Assembly: GCA_963556495.2 (NCBI GenBank)
Contig: OY747709.1
Span: 55,135,900 to 55,199,899 of the forward strand
Reading direction: 5' to 3'
Source of the DNA: Valencia hispanica
Lineage: Eukaryota; Chordata; Actinopteri; Cyprinodontiformes; Valenciidae
DNA: 64,000 bases
In this document: one piece after another, positions 1 to 11,589 of the stretch
How positions within the stretch are numbered: position 1 is the stretch's first letter
Layout: the number at the start of each line of letters is the position of its first letter
Notes under the pieces: model-generated
The model's input: the letters and a program-made list of their open reading frames with translations, nothing else
Database searches by the model: none
What the model was told of the DNA's origin: nothing
Made by a program: the position numbers and the translations under genes

Positions 1-2972
1 ATGGATACAACGTTGGGTATGATGTTGGAGCATGATGTTGGGTACAACGAGGGTATGATGTTGGAGCATGATGTTGGGTATGATGTTGGAGCATGACGTT
101 GGGTATGATGTTGGGTACAACGTTGGGTATGATGTTGGAGCATGATATTGGGTACAATGAGGGTATGATGTTGGATACAATGTTGGGTATGATGTTGGAG
201 CATGATGTTGGGTATGATGTTGGGTATGATGGGGCACGATGTTGGGTACGATGTTGGGTATGATGTTGGGGTACGATGTTGGGTACAATGTTGGGGTATG
301 ATGTTGGATACAACGTTGGGTATGATGTTGGAGCATGATGTTGGGTACAACGAGGGTATGATGTTGGAGCATGATGTTGGGTACAATGAGGGTATGATGT
401 TGGATACAATGTTGGGTATGATGTTGGAGCATGATGTTGGGTACAACGAGGGTATGATGTTGGAGCATGATGTTGGGTACAATGAGGGTATGATGTTGGA
501 TACAATGTTGGGTATGATGTTGGGTACAACGTTGGGTACGATGTTGGGGTATGATGTTGGGTACAACGTTGGGTATGATGTTGGGCATGATGTTGGGTAC
601 AACGTTGGGTATGATGTTGGAGCATGATGTTGGGTACAACGTTGGGTACGATGTTGGGTATGATGTTGGGTACAACGTTGGGTATGATGTTGGAGCATGA
701 TGTTGGGTACGATGTTGGGTATGATGTTGGGTACAACGTTGGGTACGATGTTGGGGTATGATGTTGGGTACAACGTTGGGTATGATGTTGGGCATGATGT
801 TGGGTACAACGTTGGGTATGATGTTGGAGCATGATGTTGGGTACAACGTTGGGTACGATGTTGGGTATGATGTTGGAGTATGATGATGGAGTATGATGTT
901 GGAGTATGATGATGGGGTATGATGTTGGGTACAACGTTGGGTACGATGTTGGGTATGATGTTGGGTACAACGTTGGGTATGATGTTGGGTACAACGTTGG
1001 GTATGATGTTGGGGTATGATGATGGGGTATGATGTTGGAGCATGATGTTGGAGCATGATGTTGGGTACAACGAGGGTATGATGTTGGAGCATGATGTTGG
1101 GTACAATGAGGGTATGATGTTGGATACAATGTTGGGTATGATGTTGGAGCATGATGTTGGGTACAACGAGGGTATGATGTTGGAGCATGATGTTGGGTAC
1201 AACGAGGGTATGATGTTGGAGCATGATGTTGGATACAATGTTGGGTATGATGTTGGGTACAACGTTGGGTATGATGTTGGAGTATGATGATGGGGTATGA
1301 TATTGGGGTATGATGTTGGGTACAACGTTGGGTATGATGTTGGAGCATGATGTTGGGTACGATGTTGGGTATGATGTTGGGTACGATGTTGGGGTATGAT
1401 GTTGGGTACAACGTTGGGTATGATGTTGGGCATGATGTTGGGTACAACGTTGGGTACGATGTTGGGTATGATATTGGAGTATGATGATGGAGTATGATGA
1501 TGGGGTATGATATTGGAGTATGATGTTGGAGTATGATGATGGGTACAATGAGGGTATGATGTTGGATACAATGTTGGGTATGATGTTGGAGCATGATGTT
1601 GGGTACAACGAGGGTATGATGTTGGAGCATGATGTTGGGTACAATGAGGGTATGATGTTGGATACAATGTTGGGTATGATGTTGGAGCATGATGTTGGGT
1701 ACAACGAGGGTATGATGTTGGAGCATGATGTTGGGTACAATGAGGGTATGATGTTGGATACAATGTTGGGTATGATGTTGGGTACAGCGTTGGGTACGAT
1801 GTTGGGGTATGATGTTGGGTACAACGTTGGGTATGATGTTGGGCATGATGTTGGGTACAACGTTGGGTATGATGTTGGAGCATGATGTTGGGTACAACGT
1901 TGGGTACGATGTTGGGTATGATGTTGGGTACAACGTTGGGTATGATGTTGGAGTATGATGATGGGGTATGATATTGGGGTATGATGTTGGGTACAACGTT
2001 GGGTATGATGTTGGAGCATGATGTTGGGTACGATGTTGGGTATGATGTTGGGTACAACGTTGGGTACGATGTTGGGGTATGATGTTGGGTACAACGTTGG
2101 GTATGATGTTGGGCATGATGTTGGGTACAACGTTGGGTATGATGTTGGAGCATGATGTTGGGTACAACGTTGGGTACGATGTTGGGTATGATGTTGGAGT
2201 ATGATGATGGAGTATGATGTTGGAGTATGATGATGGGGTATGATGTTGGGTACAACGTTGGGTACGATGTTGGGTATGATGTTGGGTACAACGTTGGGTA
2301 TGATGTTGGGTACAACGTTGGGTATGATGTTGGGGTATGATGATGGGGTATGATGTTGGAGCATGATGTTGGAGCATGATGTTGGGTACAACGAGGGTAT
2401 GATGTTGGAGCATGATGTTGGGTACAATGAGGGTATGATGTTGGATACAATGTTGGGTATGATGTTGGAGCATGATGTTGGGTACAACGAGGGTATGATG
2501 TTGGAGCATGATGTTGGGTACAACGAGGGTATGATGTTGGAGCATGATGTTGGATACAATGTTGGGTATGATGTTGGGTACAACGTTGGGTATGATGTTG
2601 GAGTATGATGATGGGGTATGATATTGGGGTATGATGTTGGGTACAACGTTGGGTATGATGTTGGAGCATGATGTTGGGTACGATGTTGGGTATGATGTTG
2701 GGTACGATGTTGGGGTATGATGTTGGGTACAACGTTGGGTATGATGTTGGGCATGATGTTGGGTACAACGTTGGGTACGATGTTGGGTATGATATTGGAG
2801 TATGATGATGGAGTATGATGATGGGGTATGATATTGGAGTATGATGTTGGAGTATGATGATGGGGTATGATGTTGGGGTATGATGTTGGGTACAACGTTA
2901 GGTATGATGTTGGAGTATGATGATGGGGTATGATGTTGGGTACAACGTTAGGTATGATGTTGGAGTATGATA
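1..2972. repeat. 12-13 bp minisatellite with 1.3-kb higher-order repeat
   Basis: The stretch is a continuous tandem array of 12-13 bp units such as GGTATGATGTTG, GGTACAACGTTG and GAGCATGATGTTG. It starts before the window and ends near 2972, with a degraded tail to about 3062. Unit variants follow a fixed order that recurs: the block at 871-1300 reappears at 2192-2620, an offset of 1321 bp, with the same variant string. The array therefore has a higher-order period superimposed on the short unit. Open frames of 80-140 codons run through it only because the units lack stops in one frame; they are low-complexity and not considered genes. Confidence 0.97.
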
Positions 2973-4279
2973 TTTAAAAATTTGCACATATTTTGAGTAT
3001 AATTTTAGGGATACATTGCTGGGGTATGAAGAAGTAAAATGTTGGGTGTGATGTTGAGGTATGGTCCGATTAAGAAACATGCAGGGTTTGCCCTTCAGTT
3101 TGGCAATTTCCTGTGATAAATTTCTCAGAGAACATATTTTGTTTTATTTGTTATCAGCTCATAGTGAAGTTGGTGGGGTGATATTTAGTGTTCACCCTAT
3201 GGATGCCAATCCCTGTGAGGTGAAAAAGAGAACACAGGGGGATTATTTTGGGATGCAGTCACTCTGTATGACCCACCGTCAGGTTTCCACCCCTGGAGAC
3301 ACTAAAATCATACGTGACCTTCATCTGAAACTCATTTTCCTACCTCCTGCTGCTCGTCTTCACCCCGTTGTGTCAGTCTGAATCACTCCGCTCCATTTCT
3401 GCCTGGCATGTAGCAGCTAATGGAGCCACGCTCAGACAAGCTAACATACACCATGACCTGATCTGCACCTCTCCCTGAGACACCGCTGCAGAGTTTAGCT
3501 CACTTCTTTGTCATTGTGTGGGTTTGCAGCTGCTGAGGTATCATGAGATCATGATCCAACCACACAACACTCAGTGAGATCAGCAGCAGTGAAAGAAAGG
3601 AGATGTTCCTCAGAGCGTGAACAGATTTAGAGATCCAAGTACAATGTTTCCGCCGACGTGCACAAACTTTTTATCTCAGCTGCCACAAGGGAAGCAACGT
3701 AGATGAGAAAATTCAAACAAAAACCAGTTTATTCCAGATTTAACTGCCTGCTATTGTTGACCCGACTGGATTTGTTGTTACAGTATTGCTGTAAAACGGT
3801 CTTTCTAAAGTCAGTTTTTAGGTTCTACATTGTCTTCATCTTTTCATTGCACTTAATGTTTCCTTCCTGTTTATGTATGGTATAATGTATTAAAAGAGCT
3901 TCATACACACTGTTACATTACACATATGAAATCCCAAATTACATAAACAGCTGCTCGGTGCATTAAACAACTGGCTTCAGGTCAGTCAGACTGATGGTAC
4001 CTGGAGACGTTTTCTGAGAGTTTGGGTTTTTGGCGAGGAAAATGTTTAATCTGGCCCTAGAGTTCTCAAAATAATCCATATTTTTTATATAATCCATAGA
4101 AAAAAAATTTGTTTAAAGACTCAAAATAGTCAAAATAGATACAACCTCCCCAAGCCTGCACACAACTTTGCACGGCAGCACTACATACACTCAGCTGGGG
4201 AGGGGGGCCAGCAAATAGTCTTTTTATTTAAACCTTTGGCGTTCCCATTAGCGGTACTTTACCTACTTCAAATCTGCCT
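2973..4279. other. Unassigned, no gene recognised
   Basis: A degraded tail of the minisatellite persists to about 3062. After that the sequence is unique-looking, with ordinary base composition. An open frame at 3061-3381 (+, 106 codons) starts inside the repeat tail and shows no domain I recognise. The rest has no convincing exon, RNA gene or repeat. Confidence 0.5.
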
Positions 4280-4640
4280 GTTTTTGCAACATCCTTTCTA
4301 TGTACATTCTATTCTATTCTATTTCTATTATGGAATGAGCTCCCTCTTGAGATACGCCACTTCATGTTTTTAAATCTCGATTGAAAACGTATTATATTAG
4401 TTTAGCTTTTAATTAGCCCTACTGTCACCATTAGCTCAGAGGGTTGACCTGTCATATGTGTTCTCTAGCACTTGTATCAGCTTTTTAATTTTTATTCTGA
4501 TTTTCTGCTATTTATCTGTTTTTACTGTGTTTTATATTCTGTTTTATTTCCTTATGTTTCTAGCCTGTGTTCTGCGCTTTGGTTGACTTCTGTCATTTGT
4601 AAAGCGCATTATAAATAAAATGGTATGGTATGTACATATA
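4280..4640 (+). mobile_element. LINE 3' end, L2/CR1-type remnant
   Basis: At about 4332 the plus strand reads W-N-E-L-P-L-E-I-R, the conserved C-terminal motif of fish L2/CR1-type LINE proteins, followed after a frame break by a lysine-rich segment. The 3' untranslated part ends in AAAGCGCATTATAAATAAAA and short TGGTA repeats near 4620-4632, the usual style of an L2-type tail. Only the last few hundred bases of the element are present, and the reading frame is broken by stops. Family assignment comes from remembered motif style; the LINE identity is fairly secure and the exact family is not. Confidence 0.65.
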
Positions 4641-5879
4641 CTTATTATACATCATTTGAAAGCAGAGTCTCGAGATTCCAATGATGTCTGCCAATCAAGG
4701 ATAGAATTATAACTGTAGACACAGTAAACACTTTTGTCAAACCACTCAGAAAGAAAAATAATGTCCAACTCACCGTTCAAAGCCACATATCGTTGACAGA
4801 ATTAAAACCTCTTGAACAAAAACATTCTTTTTTCATTCACAAGAGTCCAGTTAATGTCCTCCAGTAAAATAGGTAGTTCACAACTCTGACGTGCCCATCC
4901 AACATTATCTGAAAACCGTGATAATTCCCTTCCTTGTGGGGTTTTTTCACAAAGTTTTCATCATAGCTACCGTTAGCTTGCTCATATTCGCCTAAAACAC
5001 AGAACACAACGCCCTTCCTCTTCTTTGTGATGTTTATTTGCGGCTGAAACAACTAATTGGTGCGTTACCACCACCTACTGGTGTGGAGTGTGGACCAGGA
5101 TGTCGCTCAAGGTTGCCCTTACCTCTCTAAGATTGGTGATGTACTAGTATCGTTCCTGCTTGTGCTAGCGTTGTCCTTCTTATTATTAAGCCAAGGTCTA
5201 ATGTCCATTTTGGCATACAACCGTATTAAAGTATTTTCTTTACTGCCACCAAAAGTCCCAATTGATAGCCTACAGCACCCTCTGCTGGTTGTCTAGCATC
5301 AATACAATGAATGGTTGCAACTTAATTTACAGGGGCGATGTAATTGGTCTTGGGCGAGCTGATTCCTGAACGGGCACGAGTACAACCGTGGTGAGGCTTC
5401 TTAGGGAGCAACACTCGGATGTTTGAGAGGGTTTTAAAAGGTCAGTAAGGCCCTACAATCAGAAACAGTGAAATATTGACGGACGCACGCCATAATCCCA
5501 CAGTAGCTGTGTGGGTCATCTCAAAAGTACATCAAAAGACACTGAGGTTAAAGAAAAAACTCTGACATCTGGATCCAATAATGCAGCCTTCAGCGGTCTG
5601 TTTATTGATTACATGCCTTTCACTGGACAGTTCATGAATACAGACCTTCCTAAAAACATCCCTCCTTTCAGTCTAGATGCCTCTGGTTTTTATAGACTTT
5701 AATGACGTAGAAAATCCTTGACAAAAACCAGATGTTTGATCTCTAGTTCCCAATCGAAGCGGACAGCTTATAAAATATTCCCTGGAATGTTTTCTCTCCT
5801 CGTCAGGCTTTAAATATTAAGCTTTAAATGTTAGCAACTCACTGAAGCCACATACACATGTAGAGTTTTTTTTTTCTAC
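4641..5879. other. Unassigned, contains a dispersed repeat block
   Basis: No gene is recognised. The block at about 5045-5085 (TTGGTGCGTTACCACCACC and onward) resembles 32153-32185 (TTGGTGCATTTCCGCCACC), so part of this stretch is probably an old DNA-transposon remnant shared with the element at 31-32.4 kb. Open frames at 4837-5052 (-), 5057-5296 (+) and 5511-5702 (+) are short and have no recognisable domain. Confidence 0.45.
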
Positions 5880-6235
5880 TAATTTTCTCACCACCTTGTT
5901 TTGATTTAAAAAAAACTCCGTCCACACCCTACCGCATTAATGCCTTGTTAAGCACATTCATAGACCTGCCAAACCTGCAGGGGGCAGTAGTTCCCACAAA
6001 TCCTATCCACTCAGAGTAACTTTCTACTTTCTAACTTCTACATCCAGCAGTAATTGAGCTTGTGAAAACAAGCAAGCGAAAGCGTTTGGACAATCGATGA
6101 TGCCAACACATCTCTGAGGGCATAAATGCTGTTTCTGAATGTAAACATAGGTCGCACAAGTGATGTCGGAGCATTTTTGTCAAGGAAAGTGACGCTGCGA
6201 AACCTTAAACCACGGTTATTTCTGTCCACAAGCAA
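5880..6235 (-). repeat. Single-arm copy of the foldback repeat family
   Basis: This block aligns over its whole length with the left arm of the palindromic element at 21600-21935. Both share CACCACCT(T/C)GTTT, a run of A/T, TCCGTnCACAC, GACCTGCCAAACCTGCAGGG-type sequence, CAATCGATGA(T/C)GCCAACAC, CTGAGGGCATA and GGTTATTTCTGTCCACA. Only one arm is present, so this copy is either a solo arm or a truncated foldback element. There is no coding content of its own; a 65-codon frame here is incidental. Confidence 0.8.
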
Positions 6236-8044
6236 ACACTTCTATTTAGATTTAGACTTGCGCAGGGAAACCTCCAGCGGCAGATGACTCCATCAAGTAG
6301 AGAGCATCTCCTCTGTTCAGGAGATAAGGAATTAGCAGCTAATGTGGCTAATAATAAAACCAGAGAAGGCTAACAATCGGACGCAGTTCGTACAGAAACT
6401 GGTCAGAACCATCGAAACCAACACGGCTGACTCTCGTTGATCACCAAACACAGATGAATGGGTTCAATGCTTTGCTCAAGGACACTTCAACACATGGAAG
6501 GTGGAGACCTGACATCAAGCTACAGATCTTTAATAGGTAGAAATGTAAGCCTTTAAACATTGGACTCTGCTGCTGTCTGTGCTGAGATGATCAGGGTTTA
6601 AACCCGCTCCATGAAGAATTTACTCTCATTAAAAAACGAAACCATCAGCATCCTTTCTTCCTCGCTCCTCTTCTCTCTTTCTGAAGGTCAGTCACTCCAA
6701 GGCAGCAGTCTATAACGATTACCAATTTCATCAATTCTGCCTCAGTAAGACGAAGGGGGAGCGGTCTAATGTGACAGTAGGAGCAGCGCGAGCACCAATC
6801 AGAGCTGCTTAAAGATAAATCCGATGTTGGGCGAACCGACCTTCTGCTCAAATGAAAATAAGTGAGAAGGACAATTAAGGTGGCACAGATTTATGAGCTG
6901 ATTTATGGGACGCCAGTGAAAAGTCAGAGGAAACAGAACCACTGCAGCACGTTTGCTACAGAGATGGATGACTAGCCGGTCTGTCAGCGCCCCCTCGAGG
7001 CCGCAACAGTTACTACAGTCCAGATAAAGCCACTGGAGGACGAGAGTAGAACATTTAGTGGACGCTGGCCCCTCTATGGGCGTCCATTGGTGGGTCTGGA
7101 TTAACCAGTCAGCCAAGGCATTAAAAGGGGCTGTGTGGAGTTTGACAGTTTTGTACTCGCGATTGCCCCCCTCAGGCCAAACGCGTAACTGCAGCCTCAA
7201 TGGAAAGCTCGTGCATGAGGCGCGCGTGCTGTACGAGCACGAATGATCAGAGAAAACAGCCGAGTCAAGTCCCGTCCCGGACAATTAACAGATTTGCAGG
7301 CATGACTTCAACTGAGGTAAGAAATGTTACTGTTGTGTAAGATATTTAGACCCTTCGGTATTTATTATGGAGATTGCAAAACGCTACACTTCAGTGTGAA
7401 CGCGCATGACGTCATTACGCTCCCACTGGGAAGTAGGCGTGAATCTGCTTGTTCGACCCGAGGCACTCTCTATTTCAGTGAATTTAAGGGAATTTACAGG
7501 CATAAAGAGGTGGAAAGGCCAGGGTTCATTCTACTGACCAGGGCATTGCTGGAGCATGTCTGAGGAAGACATTTTAAATTTGTATATATTTTTTTGTGGT
7601 TAAACTTACGTATAGTCCCTTTTAAGAGCTGCCTACAAGAGAAGAACCTTGGCAGGAAGTCCAAGTTGTCTGCAGACCAAGTCAACACCTGAAGCTAGTT
7701 GTTGGAGGCCCTCTGTACTGTTTTCGGGAAGCCTTAAAAGTTAACCACAGTCAGAAAATGCTCCCGTCTAAGTTCTGTTAAACAACCGACCCCAGCAGCA
7801 GGACATGGACACGGTTGGAGCTCCATGGTGTCCAGGGAACCTGCTGGTACTTCTGATAGTAGTATCCAGTTATGAGGTTCGCTCCTCCTTATCCTGCTGA
7901 AGGACGCCATGGTCGTCAGGAAACCCTGCTTCTATGAGACAGTGGATCTGGGTTTCGATAGGTTCGAAACCCCAGTCCTCCAGGAACATTGTACTGCAGG
8001 TTTAACAGTGAGGAACATAGGTATATGAACACCCTGCGTAGACA
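6236..8044. other. Unassigned region with one longer open frame
   Basis: The longest frame is 6799-7284 on the minus strand, 161 codons, starting MSGTGLDSAV and ending near a Phe-Lys-Gln-Leu C-terminus. It has no domain, signal peptide or membrane segment that I recognise, and a 62-codon frame overlaps it on the plus strand. About 120 bp upstream of its start on the minus strand lies a perfect CRE (7407-7414), which makes a promoter-plus-first-exon reading possible but unproven. The rest of the stretch has nothing recognisable. Confidence 0.35.
7402..7414. promoter_or_regulatory. CRE palindrome next to a GCGCATG half-site
   Basis: GCGCATGACGTCA holds the perfect 8-bp CRE palindrome TGACGTCA (7407-7414), overlapping an NRF1-like half-site. 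The surrounding 100 bp is locally CpG-enriched. CREs of this form bind CREB/ATF proteins. It may be a promoter of a short minus-strand transcript or a relic of a transposon promoter. Confidence 0.35.
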
Positions 8045-8895
8045 TTAGGGAGGGGTCTGAAATTCCCATTGTAGGTGCATTTCCACCGTGAGAGACAGCT
8101 TTTTTTTATATTATCAGGAAATCACATTGTCTGATTGTTAAAGATTTGATTTGTATTTTATTACTGCAAGTAATTATTTGAACACCAGAGAAAAATCAGT
8201 GTTAATATTTTGGTAAAGAAGCCTTGAGCAGGGGAACCTTTCGGTGCAATACATGATTTTAAACCATGATGGCGTTGTGTTCTACCGACAGTAACCTTTG
8301 AACCTGTGGTCCCAGCTCTCTTCCTGTCATTGACCAGCTCCTGCCATGTAGTTCTGGGCAGATTCCTCACCTTTCTTATCACCGATACCCCACCAGGTGA
8401 GATCTTGCATGGAGCCCGAGTTCGAGGGAGACTGACAGTCATCTTTAGCCTCTTCCATTTTCTAACAATTGCTCCAACAGTTGATCTATTTTCACCAAAC
8501 TGCTTGGCAATTGCCCCGTAGCTCTTTCCAGCCTTGTGGAGGTCTACAATTCTGTCTCTGTGTCTTTTGACAGCTCTTTGGTCTTGCCCATTGTAGTAGT
8601 TGGAGTCTGACTGACTGTGGGGTGGACAGGTGTCTTTAACGAGCTCAGACAGGTGCTACTCATTTAGAATAATAGGTGGAGTAGAGGTGGACTGTTTAAA
8701 GGCAGATTAACAGGTGTTTAAGAGCCAGAATTCTTGCTGTTTGCCTGGTGTTCAAATACTTATGTGCAGCAATAAAATACAAATACATTCTTTAGAAATC
8801 AGACAATGTAATTTCATGAATAAAAAAAAAGCTGTCTCTCACAGTGGAAATGTACCTACAATGTGAATTTCAGACTCCTCCAAATGGGAGAACTT
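8045..8895 (-). mobile_element. Tc1-like transposon, internally deleted
   Basis: Imperfect terminal inverted repeats of about 110-120 bp flank the element (about 8050-8160 and 8770-8890). Both contain GCTGTCTCTCAC(A/G)GTGGAAATG and, further out, a stretch related to AGTCTGAAATT. Between them, on the minus strand, is the N-terminal part of a Tc1/mariner transposase that runs straight into the inner edge of the other inverted repeat. The whole catalytic domain is therefore missing. The length of about 850 bp is roughly half that of a complete fish Tc1 element. It is a non-autonomous deletion derivative. Confidence 0.92.
8161..8591 (-). pseudogene. Tc1-like transposase, N-terminal part only
   Basis: A start ATG at 8591 opens [11 protein letters not shown], a common start of fish Tc1 transposases. 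A one-base loss about ten codons in shifts the frame. The new frame carries the paired-like helix-turn-helix region ([20 protein letters not shown], then [16 protein letters not shown]) and runs through [17 protein letters not shown] to about [11 protein letters not shown] before falling into the inverted repeat. The catalytic DDE domain is absent. In an intact element this protein binds the inverted repeats and cuts and pastes the transposon at TA sites; this copy can only be a relic. Confidence 0.9.
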
Positions 8896-10184
8896 GCAAA
8901 ATTGCAGCGTGTTCGAATCCTGATGTTCCTCACTGTGGATGCTCCAGCAAACCTGAGTCAGATGACTGTTTAATGACCAGGCCTCTGCAGAACTCGCTGC
9001 CAAGCCGAAACGGTCATCCAGCCTTCTTATTCAGGACTGCGTCTAAAATCTCCAGGAGTGCAGAGGCTGACCCCTGGTCCAAAGCATCACACTGGTCCCG
9101 TTTGTTTATATAAATCTACAGCTGGTTTATAAGCTCTTGAAGTAATGAAATTCATTTACAATTTCCTGCAGATTCTTTTTTATTACATAAACGAGGTGAT
9201 AAAGTATTTACAATTTGTGTTCAAATGAAAAAAGTAAAAATAAAAAACAAAAGCTTTGGGAGTGGGGTGGGGTGGGAAGAGAGAGACACCAAAAGTCCTT
9301 TAACTACAACCGTTTGCTCATATTTCACAGGTTCAACAGGTAGAAAATGTGACATCATCACGTTCTGAAGTAAAATCTCTTCAAAGGATCCAAGTCTGAC
9401 TGAATCTGCTTCAATAAAACTCATTAAAATAAAACACTAAATGTTTCCACTCAGACGTCTGCCTGAGATCCAGAGCTCAGAACATGGCAGCCGAGTTTCT
9501 AACATTTCACTATAAAAGTTTTTGGTTCACTTTTTTTTTTTTGTCCTGGTGCTCCCGGTTAAGCTCCGTATGACGGATCAAGCCGTTCTGTGACAGAAGC
9601 AGGAGAGCGTAAGAGGATAGCTACCTCTGCTCTGAAAGGAGGACCGGCTGCTCGCAGCAGGTTTATCTGCAGATCAGGAAACCTGAGCGTGCAGCAGGCC
9701 GAGGTTCTGCAAGCCGTCTCATTGTTTCCTGCCTGCTAACCACCACGCATCATCATCTCCTGTCTCTGGCCTTCTTCTTTGGGTCTGTGTTCAGAAACAC
9801 GCTGCTGCAGATAAAACACTAAAACTACAATATGTAAATACTGACATACAGCCAAAGCCTAGAAGAAGTTAGAATCACGACAAACCTGAAGTTCAGGCAT
9901 CAGATCATTTAGATGAAAGCTGACACGTTTTGTTTTTTAGGGATTTGAGCAGATTTATTTTTGTGTATCGATCCACTACTTCCTCTGTGAACCCCTACAG
10001 ATGCACAAACTGACATGGCAGGTGGGGCTCCAGGACCACAGCCAGCATTTGTGTTGTGTTAGTGTTGGGACCAGTAGTTTTACCTGATGGGCCAACTGGT
10101 AGAACTGGTGTTGGCTCTCATTCCAGTTTCCCGTCTGGTGTGAAGTCAGAGCAGCAGGAGTAACATCTTCCACCAAACATTTTA
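8896..10184. other. Unassigned, nothing recognised
   Basis: No gene or clear repeat is visible. AT-rich stretches lie near 9170-9240 and 9525-9545 (poly-T). Short frames at 8844-9113 (+), 9221-9424 (-) and 9976-10176 (-) have no recognisable domain, and the first one overlaps the Tc1 inverted repeat. Confidence 0.4.

Positions 10185-10282
<98 letters not shown>
10185..10282. repeat. (TCTA)n microsatellite
   Basis: About 24 uninterrupted TCTA/ATCT tetramers. The array ends six bases before the left end of the Tc1-like element at 10289, so that element landed on the edge of the TA-rich microsatellite, as its TA target preference would allow. Confidence 0.98.
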
Positions 10283-10283
<1 letters not shown>

Positions 10284-10288
10284 ACATA

Positions 10289-11580
10289 CAGTGGCTTGCA
10301 AAAGTATTCAGCCCCCTTGAACTTTTCCACATTTTGTCTCATTACAGCCACAAACATGAATCAGTTTTATTGGAATTCCATGTGAAAGACCAAAACAAAG
10401 TGGTGTACATGTGAGAAGTGGAACGAAAATCATACATGATTCCAAACATTTTTTACAAATGAATAACTGAAAAGTGGGGTGTGCGTAATTATTCAGCCCC
10501 CTTTGGTCTGAGTGCAGTCAGTTGCCCATAGACATTGCCTGATGAGTGCTAATGACTAAATAGAGGCACCTGTGTGTAATCTAATGTCAGTACAAATACA
10601 GCTGCCCTGTGACGGCCTCAGAGGTTGTCTAAGAGAATGTTGGGAGCAACAACACCATGAAGTCCAAAGAACACACCAGACAGGTCAGGGATAAAGTTAT
10701 TGAGAAATTTAAAGCAGGCTTAGGCTACAAAAAGATTTCCCAAACCTTGAACATCCCACGGAGCGCTGTTCAAGCCATCATTTAGAAATGGAAGGAGTAT
10801 GGCACAACTGTAAACCTACCAAGACAAGGCCGTCCACCTAAACTCACAGGCCGAACAAGGAGAGCGCTGATCAGAAATGCAGCCAAGAGGCCCATGGTGA
10901 CTCTGGAGGAGCTGCAGAGATCTACAGCTCAGGTGGGAGAATCTGTCCATAGGACAACTTTTAGTGGTGCACTGCACAAAGTTGGCCTTTATGGAAGAGT
11001 GGCAAGAAGAAAGTCATTGTTAAAGGAAAACCATAAGAAGTCCTGTTTGCAGTTTGCCACAAGCCATGTGGGGGACACAGCAAACATGTGGAAGAAGGTG
11101 CTCTGGTCAGATGAGACCAAAATGCAAAACTAACACTGCACATCACTCTGAACACACCATCCCCACTGTCAAATATGGTGGTGGCAGCGTCATGCTCTGG
11201 GAGTGCTTCTCTTCAGCAGGGACAGGGAAGCTGGTCAGAGTTGATGGGAAGATGGATGGAGCCAAATACAGGCCAATCTTGGAAGAAAACCTCTTGGAGT
11301 CTGAAAAAGACTTGAGACTGGGGCGGAGGTTCACCTTCCAGCAGGACAACGACCCTAAACATAAAGCCAGGGCAACAATGGAATGGTTTAAAACAAAACA
11401 TATCCATGTGTTAGAATGGCCAAGTCAAAGTCATGTATGATTTTCGTTCCACTTCTCACATGTACACCACTTTGTTTTGGTCTTTCACCTGGAATTCCAA
11501 TAAAATTGATTCATGTTTGTGGCTGTAATGTGACAAAATGTGGAAAAGTTCAAGGGGCCGAATACTTTTGCAAGCCACTG
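10289..11580 (+). mobile_element. Tc1-like transposon with TA target duplication
   Basis: The element begins CAGTGGCTTGCAAAAGTATT and ends with the inverted copy ending GCAAGCCACTG, flanked on both sides by TA (10287-10288 and 11581-11582). The inverted repeats are long, about 150 bp, sharing AACTTTTCCACATTTTGTC and ACAAAGTGGTGTACATGTGA. The 1292 bp span is shorter than an intact fish Tc1 (about 1.6 kb) because the 3' third of the transposase gene is deleted up to the right inverted repeat. Boundaries are visible to the base. Confidence 0.96.
10657..11440 (+). pseudogene. Tc1-like transposase, stop, frameshift, C-terminal deletion
   Basis: ATG at 10657 opens MKSKEHTRQVRDKVIEKFKA. The helix-turn-helix region reads LGYKKISQTLNIPRSAVQAI and is cut by an in-frame TAG at 10783. 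The frame then continues through GRPPKLTGRTRRALI and TLEELQRSTAQVGESVHRTT to LWSDETK, which holds the first catalytic Asp. A small deletion near 11115-11130 changes frame. The second frame carries NTIP-like [18 protein letters not shown] and [10 protein letters not shown] with the second catalytic Asp. It stops after LEWPSQS, so the segment with the third acidic residue is missing. The gene cannot make active transposase. Confidence 0.93.
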
Positions 11581-11589
11581 TATGTATAT

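Noticed and set aside
202..2608. Open frames of 81-141 codons in the 12-bp minisatellite
   Set aside because: They consist only of repeated MMLEHDVGYNEG-type units produced by a stop-free repeat. There is no promoter, splice or domain evidence.
7955..7975. GGTTCGAAACCCC as a tRNA or SINE B box
   Set aside because: No A box at the right distance upstream and no cloverleaf could be drawn. The word is partly palindromic by chance.
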